From Scolanthus callimorphus (lineage: Eukaryota; Cnidaria; Anthozoa; Actiniaria; Edwardsiidae), in NCBI GenBank assembly GCA_033964015.1, contig JAWWUD010000055.1:697001-761000 (forward strand): DNA of 64,000 nucleotides, given 5' to 3'. Position numbers and translations under genes: made by a program. Below are positions 12,466 through 21,480 of this stretch, piece after piece. Under the pieces are notes generated by a model. The model made no database searches and was not told the origin of the DNA. It saw only the letters and a program-made list of their open reading frames with translations. Each line of letters begins with the position of its first letter. Within the stretch, counting starts at the first letter, position 1.

Positions 12466-12945
12466 CTATATACTAGGCGAGAAAGAGAACTTTTCCTTCT
12501 TCGAGTGGGTAGATGACAGCCATCGGGCTGCAGCACATCCAACGGCGAGCATCCCACCACTTAGATAGGCGAGTTCACCAGTTCGCTGGGCACTCGAAGG
12601 GCGGTAGTAGGCGCTCCACTTCGGACCGTCTTCGTCGTCAGCCGAGGCCGGTTTAAGATGCGCCTGGGCGTAGAGGTCGAGCGCGCGGTTCGTTGTGGTC
12701 ACGTCTTGGGCAGCGCGATTGCGCAGGCGTTCCTGCTCTGCTTCCCAATCAGCCAGCTTCTCGCGGCGTTCTTGGAATGCAGCCAAATCGGCCTGGTACT
12801 TCTCCAAGGCTTTGTCGTGGCGCTTCCGCTCCGCCGCCATTGCATCGGGGCCCTGCCAAGCTACCGCCCGAGCGAGATACGACCCACCTACGAACGCAGG
12901 AGCGTTCAGGATAGCCCCATCTATCATCAACGCTATGGTTGCCAT
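12466..12945 (-). CDS. Conserved Polinton-associated protein, coiled-coil-like, function unknown
   Basis: A 159-residue open frame starting MATIALMIDGAILNAPAF. The middle (about residues 38-85) is rich in K, E, A and Q with the pattern expected of a coiled coil (KRHDKALEKYQADLAAFQER). A hydrophobic stretch near residues 128-142 (LSGGMLAVGCAAARWL) could be a membrane anchor. I recall the N-terminal signature and the DxALEKYQ helix as recurrent in this Polinton lineage, with no known role. Its ATG follows directly after the stop of the upstream small gene at 12946-12948. It is the least damaged gene of this element, though the C-terminal 20 residues look atypical and may reflect a late frameshift. 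Confidence 0.55.
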   Translation of the reverse strand: MATIALMIDGAILNAPAFVGGSYLARAVAWQGPDAMAAERKRHDKALEKYQADLAAFQERREKLADWEAEQERLRNRAAQDVTTTNRALDLYAQAHLKPASADDEDGPKWSAYYRPSSAQRTGELAYLSGGMLAVGCAAARWLSSTHSKKEKFSFSPSI

Positions 12946-13162
12946 TATTCAGCCGGAATGATCTTCTTGTCGACTAAGTATTGCTTGGCGGCGACGGCTC
13001 CAGCGAGAACTGCAACCCACTTTGCGCAGTTTTCAATAGATGCGGTAGGATGAGAGGCGTCAGAGGCGTCTTAAGAACTTTCTTCCCCATCCAACCAATA
13101 CCCGCGGCAATACCGGTCAGTGTTGCAGCTTCGACCACAGTTTTTACAAGCTCGTTGTCCAT
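12946..13162 (-). pseudogene. Small conserved Polinton protein, one frameshift
   Basis: The N-terminus MDNELVKTVVEAATLTGIAA has a hydrophobic Gly/Ala-rich segment. After LKTPLT the reading continues in another frame with KWVAVLAGAVAAKQYLVDKK and a stop at 12946-12948, just upstream of the next ATG. One indel near 13070 (in a GACGCCTCTGACGCCTC duplication) separates the halves. The product would be about 70-75 residues with a C-terminal hydrophobic segment. Function unknown; inferred to be a virion or membrane-associated peptide. Confidence 0.5.
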
Positions 13163-13199
13163 CGAGAGTATATTCTATACAAAAATCTATTCCATAATC

Positions 13200-14020
13200 G
13201 ACCGGGCTGTCGATGCGGGTGGGGGCTCCTCGCGCTGTGGGGTGAGTGCTCGGGGGGACGCGCGGCGCGTGCCGCGTGCTTGAGATACAGGATATAGAGG
13301 CTGATTCCGAAGGTCCCTGAGGCAAGCAGGAGGCCCCAGTTCCACGCACTGTCGCGGGGTGAGGGCGCCGCGGGGTCTTCGCGCTGCAGTTCGTCTCCTG
13401 CTCGCGGGCCAGCGCCTCGCGAGCCAGGCGATTCCGCGCGGCCAGGGCTTTTCCGGCGGCGACTTTTCGCGGGTCCTTCGGGCGAGCCGATGCCTGGCCC
13501 GATGCGACTTCTGTGTGGGTACCTACATGTGCCAGCGCAACAGCTAGCGCCACCAACCGGCCTCCGCGGATCGCGATCTGGCCAGCTCCATGGCTCAACT
13601 CGCGCCGGATCAGGGCATCCTGCTGTAGGTCCGTTAACAGCGCCTGCTCATCATCCAGCTGCTTTCCTACTGGTCCCAGCACACGTTTACCACCTTGCAT
13701 GCGACCTTTAAGAATCCGCCGGAGAGAGAGCACTCGACCTGTATTCCGAGGACCGCCTGGTATCGAAGATGGAGCGAACCAAGCTCCTTGCTCGAGAGCT
13801 TGTTGACATCCCCCAGCGATAGATGTTTTCCCAAATACTCCTTGGTATTACCAGTGGCCGCAAGATTAGCCAGCGCCTTCCGCTGTTCCTCATCACCGTC
13901 TACGGCGTTTTCTGGAGCGTGCGCGTTCCTGGGCGCTGATGTGTTATTAGTCGAAAGGCCGCCTTCCTTGGGAAGGATGCCCTCCTCGCGAAGGATCGCA
14001 TCCAAGATGTCGTCAGCCAT
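13200..14020 (-). pseudogene. Conserved Polinton protein (MADDIL family), frameshifted
   Basis: From the ATG at 14020: MADDILDAILREEGILPKEG, a polar linker, then LANLAATGNTKEYLGKHLSL and LRYQAVLGIQVECSLSGGFL. After a frame change near 13670-13690 it continues as KQLDDEQALLTDLQQDALIR, HGAGQIAIRGGRLVALAVAL and a basic tail (KDPRKVAAGKALAARNRLAR), which decays beyond 13350. The order and spacing match a family I recall from cnidarian Polinton-like loci; its role is unknown. The hydrophobic segment near 13540 could be a membrane helix. Confidence 0.55.
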
Positions 14021-14022
14021 GG

Positions 14023-14669
14023 CTATATACCAGCGGAAACAAAACGGCTAGGGGCTGGGAGCTCCAGCACGATATCGAACGGTGCCCGAAGGCGGAAGCA
14101 GAGTCGGGCGTATCCGTGCGCCTTGAGTTTGGACAGCATCTGTTGGCGCTCCTCCTTGTCATGTCCCGCCCCGTAGTAATCCCAAAGCGCCTTCCCATCG
14201 AGATCGCTCGGGCTGTAGAATGCGATGGTAGCGCCCACGTTTTCCCTGAAGGCTTTCGCCACGCTCGTGTACTGCTGTGTGAGGAGCCATACCGAAAAGC
14301 ACTTGTGCCTGCCAGAGAAAGCCAGCTCGATCAAAGCGCTGCGATGTCTTTTTACGTCTTCACTTGCGGCGCAGTCGTCTAGAATTAACAAGACTTGGCC
14401 GCGGCCTTCGAAGAAGGCGACGCACAGCCGAAGGCACTTCTCGATGTCGCCCCCGAGTTCTTTGGTGCCAGTGCCACGAAGCCGGGGTCCTTGTGGGCGA
14501 ACCCCTGGTACGTCTTATTCCACGGCAGAGTGGGGCAGATGAGCACCACTACGTGGAACCGCCCCCGAAATAGCCCCCGGAGAGCTTCGACGACTAGCTG
14601 TGATTTCCAGGACCCAGTAGGTCCTACGATAAGCAGGTGGCCTGGTACCAAATCGGTGAGACCGTCCAT
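14023..14669 (-). pseudogene. Packaging ATPase (FtsK/HerA/A32 type), damaged
   Basis: Starts at the ATG at 14669 (MDGLTDLVPGHLLIVGPTGS). The Walker A loop reads GPTGSWKS, where GPTGSGKS would be normal: the conserved Gly before Lys is Trp (TGG for GGG). Walker B, LILDDCAAS, lies in a second frame beginning near 14391, so one frameshift separates the two motifs. Downstream, WLLTQQYTSVAKAFRENV carries the expected sensor-like TQQ. Its role in the intact element would be to pump DNA into capsids. Both lesions make this copy non-functional. Confidence 0.8.
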
Positions 14670-14686
14670 CCTATATTGATCAATGA

Positions 14687-16054
14687 TCAATAGTAGGCGG
14701 CTTGGGTATCGAGGTCGAATGCGGCGTCGCCTAGGAGGAAGACATGGGTCATTGCCAGAGCCGCCAGCCTTTCGATGGAACTGAATGTGCTTCCCCGGAC
14801 CGAGGGCTGCGTGCCCGTCACCGTGCGCGAGGTGGTCACGCGCCGTCTGGAGATCGATGAAGATCCCGTACCTGTTCTCGAAGAAGCCTGTGGGTTGAAC
14901 CACTGTCTGGTGGGCTGGGGGGTGCACCAACCAAGCCGCACCGCTTCGCGCGGTCTCCCAAAGGTCTGTGGGGATCATGCAACTGGGGTAAAGCGTGTTA
15001 GGGACCCCGTTGAGATCAAACTCCACCTTTTTAACGCCCGGGTTCGGAAAGGCTTCGCTGTCTCGGGCTCCCGCGGCGTGCGGATCGATGAACAGGAAGA
15101 GGATTGTATTAAGCACCTCTGTGGCCATCATTTCTAATATATGAAATAGCAAATCCATTTTTAGCAACCCCCCTTTCATCCTCAAATAAATTGTCACTTC
15201 ATGGATACTTATTTTCTTCTGTGTTTTAGTCTATGTTTAAAGAAGTATTCATTTTTGATTCCAGTACCCTTCCCGTAGTTTATGAATACATCACCCACCC
15301 GCTATTCCGACCCCCTTTCCAGCGGAAGTCCGGGGCGCGAGGCAGACCAAACTCGATACAAAGGCTCTCAAAGGCGGACTTACGGTAGGGGTTGGTTTTC
15401 CGTTGGAAGGCCTTATCGCCAGGGAGGGGACAGCCAAGCTCATAAAGGATGCGACGGACGGTGTAGTAGACGTGAAAGCGGAGCAGCCCCTGAACGATAG
15501 GCGGGAAGATCTTGTTGACAGGGTCGGTAAGGGACACTCCACAGCCAGCGGCCGCACACCACACGCCCATGTTCAACTGCTGAGGTCAATACTCGTACTG
15601 GGGCGCACTGAGCCAACGATGGGCCTCTTTTGCCGAGTGGTGTGTAATGGTCGTTTCCTTCCAGATGTCGCGGGCCCCTGCTGCGAACTTGATTTCCGGG
15701 GCTCGAAGCCGGGGTGCGGACCCTGTCTCAGAGAACGGGAAGGTGGGCACGGGGTATTTCTTGGCGGGTGAGAATAGCAAGGCTTGAGGAAAGGCCCGCC
15801 CAGGGGCGGAATTCCAAGATCTTGGAATAAAGCTACTCTATCATCATACGGTATGTCCTCGAACTTTGTCACAGCAGCGGCGTTTGGAGCCTTTGCCCAA
15901 ACCCCATACAAGTGATGTTTTGAGTTGTACCAGCCTATGTACCTTGGGTCATATAATCCCTCGGCATACCAGTTCTCTCTTCGTGGAATTTCGAGAAATC
16001 GGCGTGCGGGTAGGTCTGTTTGAATTCACCAAAGATGGACGTCTTATAAGACAT
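14687..16054 (-). pseudogene. Major capsid protein, multiply frameshifted and partly deleted
   Basis: Recognisable pieces in order: MSYKTSIFGEFKQTYP (ATG at 16054), FLEIPRRENWYAEGLYDPRY and GWYNSKHHLYGVWAKAPNAA, KFEDIPYDDRVALFQDLGI, YPVPTFPFSETGSAPRLRAP, THHSAKEAHRWLSAPQYEY, MGVWCAAAGCGVSL, QGLLRFHVYYTVRRILYELG, FGLPRAPDFRWKGGRN. After an AT-rich interruption (about 15120-15290) comes FLFIDPHAAGARDSEAFPNP, VFLLGDAAFDLDTQAAYY and a stop at 14687. The family is the capsid protein of a cnidarian Polinton group distinct from the one at 39.8 kb. At least four frame changes and an internal deletion are present. The assignment to a double jelly-roll capsid is from family knowledge, not visible structure. 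Confidence 0.7.
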
Positions 16055-16108
16055 TATACAAGCTTGTATATATACTCATATTTAACGCTTTGCGGTTGTG
16101 ATCAAACG

Positions 16109-16490
16109 ATGGTGATTCTACACGCGGTGCTCACAAAGGGCGAACAAACGCTCAACTTTCAGCCGCCGCTCGAGCGCCCGCGGCTCAGCACGCTGAAGCA
16201 GTGCTCGCTGTTCAACAGCTGGTACAACTTAAAAAGCGACCAGACGATCACGAGGTTTGCTGATGACTCGGAAGATCCGCTAGTAAAGATTCCGGCAGGA
16301 CACTACGCTGCCGAGAGCTCTTTACTCTTTGACCGGCCTTGGGATTGTCGTCGGGGTTCCGTTAGGTGCCATTGGAGGCCTCTTTGGAATCGTGTCAGCC
16401 TCGATGGTCGGGGCCGGCAAACGGCTCGCTGGAAAGATCCCCAGGCATGAGCAAACCGTCGCGGTTGGGGAGGCGAAGTTGAGTACCTTT
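16109..16490 (+). pseudogene. Minor capsid (penton-like) N-terminus joined by deletion to a small Gly-rich membrane-type protein
   Basis: From the ATG at 16109: MVILHAVLTKGEQTLNFQPP, LERPRLSTLKQCSLFNSWYN, RFADDS and IPAGHYAAES, the usual beginning of the penton-like protein of this lineage. After GHYAAES the sequence passes directly into a different conserved protein in another frame: LTGLGIVVGVPLGAIGGLFG, IVSASMVGAGKRL, VAVGEAKLSTF. Roughly 150 residues of the penton gene appear deleted. TATA-like sequence (GTATATATACTC) lies between this gene and the divergent capsid gene and may have been a shared promoter. Confidence 0.6.
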
Positions 16491-16861
16491 ATTAAGAATA
16501 ATGCCGTTTACTTATGCGCATGCAAAACCCTCATTCGAAGATCAAATGTATCCAAGTTATACATTGTAGAAAATTCATACGCTCAAGGAGGCTCAGCAGC
16601 CTTTCATTTTCGCAACCTTTCAACTACGACGGTCTGTCAAATAGAATTTCAGAACCACTGCTGAGCCAAGTTCAGTTCCAACTTCGTTCCCAGCGCTCTT
16701 CGCTTTGGGTAAAGTGCCAACCCCCAAGCGAAAGGAAAGGCGCTGGGGGAACAAAGTTGGTTTTAGTTCCTGGGGGACACTAGTTGGGATCCCCCCCCCC
16801 CCATTGAGAAGCAGTCTTAATTAAGGTCGCGGGAATGATTAAAAATTCGATATATTATCCA

Positions 16862-17113
16862 TAATAGCGGAGCTCCTGCGCCGAAGGCCCGCGCAAGCGG
16901 AGCACTATACCTAAGTGAAAATCGTATAGTATACTATCGAGTTGATTTTTGAACGTCACGGGCATTATGCATCATTTTGATGACGTAAGAGCACGTGACT
17001 TTGGTGTAGAGTTCCTCTTATGGTCTTTGAAAGTTTGTCCAAGTTTGGCTTCTATAGAACTACCCTTCAGGAGATATGATTTTTTTCTTTATTTTTCTGG
17101 TATTAAACCTATA
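16862..17113 (+). repeat. Dispersed 250-bp repeat, copy 1
   Basis: GGAGCTCCTGCGCCGAAGGC through TATTTTTCTGGTATTAAACC is repeated in the same orientation at about 35797-36050 with small differences, including GAACGTCACGGGCATTAT, CACGTGACTTTGGTGTAGAG and CAAGTTTGGCTTCTATAGAA. The GAGCTCC/CGGAGCAC end is also found inverted at about 20955-21025. Non-coding. Confidence 0.8.
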
Positions 17114-18883
17114 GACCAAATCGGAAACTTAGAGACCGCGCCTTATGCGTGCATCAAAACGAGGCTTATTATGTAAACCCCGCCATTTTGTACTTGCAAA
17201 CCTTCTAAAACGTTCGGTGGATCGGAAAGGGCCTCAAGTTTCGGGTCAATTTCTGCCGAACCTTGAAACATTACATGAAGAGCTTTCAAGAACATACTAA
17301 AAGAAGAACAAACTGGCGAAAGAAAGTGTAAAGAAAAACAAGAGTAACGGAATAACTCGAAAAAGGCCGCGAACAAAGTCTGCTCGGAGATCGTGATAAA
17401 TTTTTGCCAAGAGAGGAAGTCGAGTAGGCGAAGAGATTTTACTTTAAAAAAACTGCGTAAAAAAGCAGGTACAGATGGAAATCTGAAGGGAAAAGGAACA
17501 GAAGGCGAGTCAAAACATGTCATCTCAATGATGTAAACAGCTATTAACAGGACGGAATATCAGCAAACTTTGTTTTACGTAGTATCATGTAAACAACTGG
17601 TGGTGGAATGACACCGAAAAAGTAGAAGGAAACAATCGATGTACTTGTAAGCTCACGCAAAGAATATGCACATTGAGACTGGAAAAACTGGCGATATCTA
17701 TAAAGTTCCAGGTGGGTAAGCGAAAGCTCGTAGTTCCCCAAAAAGCCCAAAGTAAAGTTTAACCCCAACAGTACTACGTACTTCAAGCTCATTCTCAATT
17801 TATGTTTTCAGTCGAATTCTCTGATATTTCTTGCTACATTGGCACCTCAATCGTACTACAAATTAATTTCTCGTATAAGCTTAAGTCCCAATGTATAGAA
17901 TCTGAAGAGTGTTGAATTTTCTACTGACATTTGTCTGCTTAAAAAGGACATAGTCACCTAGAAAACACGAAAGTAATTATTGTCACAAAATGCAAAAATA
18001 AACCTGGAAAGTTAGTTTAAAGGGAGCAGTTTGGAAAATTTCATGGGATTCGGATGTGAAGGATTGCTAAGATTTGAGCAAATTAAGATGCCAAAGTTAG
18101 TGTGTTTGAAAAAGAGGTTTAGGTCGATTTCAAAAGATTTAAATTTCCTCTCTAAGTGTGACAGAGTCAAATGGACAGTATCTTAGAGAAATATTAGCTG
18201 TAATTATTTAATCCCTGAATATCTTTGCGAATTTGTATATCTCCCACATTGTTCACTGTGTCGTGCCAAAAATTATTGAAAATTATGCAGATATCATACT
18301 CCTTCTGGCATCTGGAGAACAACCCAATCATCAGTTGTTGGTATTTACAACCAGACATGGTAACTAACTAATAGTAAAACTACATGTCACATTTATCAGA
18401 GTGTACATGCTTCATGCTACAGCTGACTCACAGAAATCACCATCTATTTTGAAACTGCAGGTAAAGAGGGGGGTAAATTGCCAAATTGTGTAATTCAAGA
18501 AATCATTCATACTGTCAGCACAGGGTGAAGGGGGATTTACCTGAGGACCCCATCCATCCCCTTTATGGAATTTCCTCTTGGCAAGAGTTGTATTCACCCC
18601 ACCACCACCTACATGTGAAATTTCAAAACTTTCTCCATTACACTGTGTGGATAACTAGTCTTCTTCATCAATTTCCTTTCCGATATGAACTAAATATTCA
18701 TCAGATGTATTTCTTCACCAGAGCCTCCCCCGCGAGGTGACGAGCAGGGGAGCTCTGGGTTCGAGAATGAGGAAATAACGTCTAGGCATAACTATGGAGT
18801 TGATTTTGAAACGTCACCGGCTTTCTCGCTCGTTTTGCTAACGTTATTGAAAAAGAAGAGAAAATGAAGAGAAAAAGAACCTA
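17114..18883. other. Gene-free stretch
   Basis: No supported gene. Open frames on the minus strand at 17143-17523 and 17544-17798 are Phe/Ser-rich and resemble no family I know. At 18716-18770 the string CCAGAGCCTC...GGGGAGCTCTGG followed by TTCGAGAATGAG is a dispersed repeat that recurs at 24979-25033. Confidence 0.4.
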
Positions 18884-19360
18884 TCTTGGAAAGAGATGAA
18901 CCTCACACAATCAAACTTGGGGAAGTTGTATAAGTGGCAATGGGGGTTGCAACTACATGGTCACGTGGTATGACGTCATCATATGAGTAAATGAACATCT
19001 CGGGAAGGGAAGAACCTCAGAACCAAACTAGGGTGAAGCTGTCTAAGTAGCAAGGGTGTGCAACTACCTGGTCACGTAGTATGACGTCATCGATGACGTC
19101 ATCATAGGAGAAAAAGAGCATATCTCGGGAAGGGATGAACTTCAGACAACCAAACTTGGGTGAAGTTGTCTAAGTGTCAAGGGGGATGCAACTGCATGGT
19201 GACGTGGTATGACGTCATCGATGAAGTCAGGAGAAAAAAAACATCTCGGGAAGGGATGAACCTCAGACAACCAAACTTGGGTTAAGTTGTCTAAGGGTCA
19301 AGGGGGGTGCAACTGCATGGTGACGTGGTATGACGTCATCCATGACGTCTCGATGATGTC
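18884..19360 (+). repeat. Four tandem units of about 120 bp
   Basis: Units start near 18889, 19006, 19129 and 19251. Each contains GGAAGGGATGAACCTCAGAC, CAAACTTGGGTGAAGTTGTC, GTGCAACTGCATGGTGACGT and GTATGACGTCATC. Partial copies occur inverted at 20628-20822 and in direct orientation at about 36100-36250. Two adjacent CRE-type octamers form the palindrome TGACGTCATCGATGACGTCA at 19082-19101, 20699-20718 and 36191-36210. Confidence 0.8.
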
Positions 19361-21030
19361 CCGTTAACACAGAAAAAAATTTAACCGGGAGCAGCGCTTT
19401 TAGTCAGTGGCTAAATCTATACATTAAACTTTATCAATAGCATGTAACCAGATAGTGTCATGATAAACAGCATCTCAAATAAGAGAGACTATACTCGCCT
19501 GAAAAAACCTTGAACTGAAGACTGAAGAAGTTTTAGTTGAAGGCTGTCGCTGTTTCTTCAAAGAATAAGCTTAACTAAAATGCTAGTCAGCCGATACATA
19601 CAGGAATGGAACCACGTGAGTGTTCTGCCTTGATTGGCTAAAACAATTGCTTGGCATTTTCCCACTGACAGCCCGCGCGCCAGCTTGTCTACCAACTGAC
19701 AGTATGAAAAGATACGTGCTCAGATAAATGTCATTATCTGTGCCAGATAATTTTTGTTTTTATAGTCAACAAAGAGGGACTTCAAGTTGCCTGTCAAATT
19801 TTGAAGTTTTGATATCGGTGATGAAATTGTCCGCTCCACTTTATGTACCGCTGGCTGTTCTGGGATGGGTTGCTTCTTGAAAAACGGGCTTTTCAATGGC
19901 CGTCTCCGTTGCTTCTGTCTTTAGCGGCCGTCGACTGATCGAGGCTTGGACGGCAGTTTTGTGAAAATATTGCACAATCACCGGTCACGAATTCAAATAA
20001 CGAGGAACAAAAACTCACCAACAACATTTTAGTCTTTGATGATCTTATGGCAGAAGCTTCTGCTAGTCCACTAGGTGCCCGTTTGTGTCGTCATAGAAAC
20101 GCAAGCGTGGTTTTAATACTCCAATCTACCGCAAACTCATTCTTTCCGCGTGGTGACGCCTGAAATTAGTATCCCCCAAGAAAAAGGGCTAATTCGGTCC
20201 CTCCTATACTATTTACGTGACCAATATAGGGTATTCGTTCATTGGTCACTGAACTTAGATGAATTTTAGAATTAGAAAATAAAACTTCAAAGTTGTGTTG
20301 TCGATCAGATTTAGATGGTATTTATAAATCGAGCTGGCATTGGAAGGGGCCGCATTTACAGCAAGTAAACGAATTATATAGACTGTCTATCTGTACCATT
20401 CAAGTCTTTACCATACTGACACGAACCTTTAAGGATAAGGATTTGTATATCTGTGCTAAGCGCTGTACAATAGTCAGTAATATATAGATTGAGCCGATGG
20501 CTAAAAGCGGAGCTTCCGGTTACATATTTTTCTGTGTTAATGAGACATGTGTTAATGCCATTGGTAAATACTGGCATTGATAGTCTGCCACCGTCATACC
20601 ACGTGACTAAGCACTTGCACTCCCCTTATGATAATTTCACTCAAGTTTGGTTGTCTGAGGCTCATCCAATCTAAAGATATCAACGTTTTCTCGTTTGATG
20701 ACGTCATCGATGACGTCATACCACGTGACCAGGAAGTTGCACCCCCCTTGGCTCTAAAACAACTTCCCACTCCCCAATTCAAGTTTGGTTGTCTGAGCTT
20801 CATCCCTTCCTGAGATATAATTAACAAACGGAGAAGGGTCTTGGTTTACCTTTGGTAGGGCAGGCACGGACGCGCCCGCGATACTAGTATGGGAATACCG
20901 CTGAACCATGAAAAATGAAGTCGTACCCTATACCCAAGTTGTACTTTGAGCTATTGTATTCTTCCTGCGATGCCTATGGTGCTCCGCACTGCGGTCTTCG
21001 GCCGCTAAGGAGCTCCGCTAATAATTAAAA
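19361..21030. other. Gene-free stretch with inverted copies of the dispersed repeats
   Basis: Holds the inverted 120-bp family copy (20628-20822) and an inverted end of the 250-bp repeat (about 20955-21025). I see no coding region. Confidence 0.5.
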
Positions 21031-21371
21031 CAACTAAAAATAGGACAAAAATGAAAATTTATCTCGCGCAGCGAACGAGTGGGATAATTTTTTAACACGA
21101 GAAGATAAAATTCGTATCTCCAAGCGGTCATGTAATGTTCTGTTCATTATATAAACACAGAAACATCTAACTTAGTTATATGTTTCTGATGAACATCAAT
21201 GAACCAGTGACGTTCAAAGAAACTCAAGCTTCGTCAATATGGCAGCCAAGTTGTCTTGTTACATCCCGTAATTGGAGGTTGCTTGCTCATTTTAAAGGAG
21301 AACCTCAATCAATTCACATACGGTTTATCTATGGTAAGCAGGGGCAAATTAGATGGGGCGTGATACTAAGT

Positions 21372-21480
21372 ATAGGTAATCGCATGGGGCCGAGTAAAAT
21401 TAGGGATTCACGAGTGTTTTCAATTTTTTTCCAGTGAAATTAATCCCTAATTTTACGAGAAACCTATGTGATTACATGTT
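21372..21480. mobile_element. Fold-back element of about 105 bp
   Basis: GTAATCGCATGGGG...GTAAAATTAGGGAT is mirrored by ATCCCTAATTTTACGAG...CCTATGTGATTAC. Interrupted arms of about 35 bp surround a short T-rich loop. Confidence 0.6.

Larger units (their letters stand above)
8851..16500. mobile_element. Degenerate GC-rich Polinton/Maverick element (lineage 2)
   Basis: The gene complement (polB, integrase, ATPase, capsid proteins, three lineage-specific genes) and their clustering define a Polinton. The region is visibly GC-rich against AT-rich flanks on both sides. I could not find terminal inverted repeats or a target duplication. An imperfect inverted repeat at 16678-16762 (CCAACTTCGTTCCCAGCGC and GCGCTGGGGGAACAAAGTTGG) just outside the right edge may be a remnant of an end or a separate hairpin. 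Confidence 0.8.

Noticed and set aside
15866..16108. N-terminal extension of the plus-strand frame before 16109
   Set aside because: It is antisense to the recognisable N-terminus of the capsid pseudogene; the family start is the ATG at 16109.
16678..16762. Terminal repeat of the GC-rich Polinton
   Set aside because: It is an inverted repeat in itself, with no matching copy found near 8.6-8.9 kb, so it cannot be taken as an element end.
21180..21437. 85-residue plus-strand protein
   Set aside because: It overlaps a fold-back element and has no family signature or plausible splice sites.
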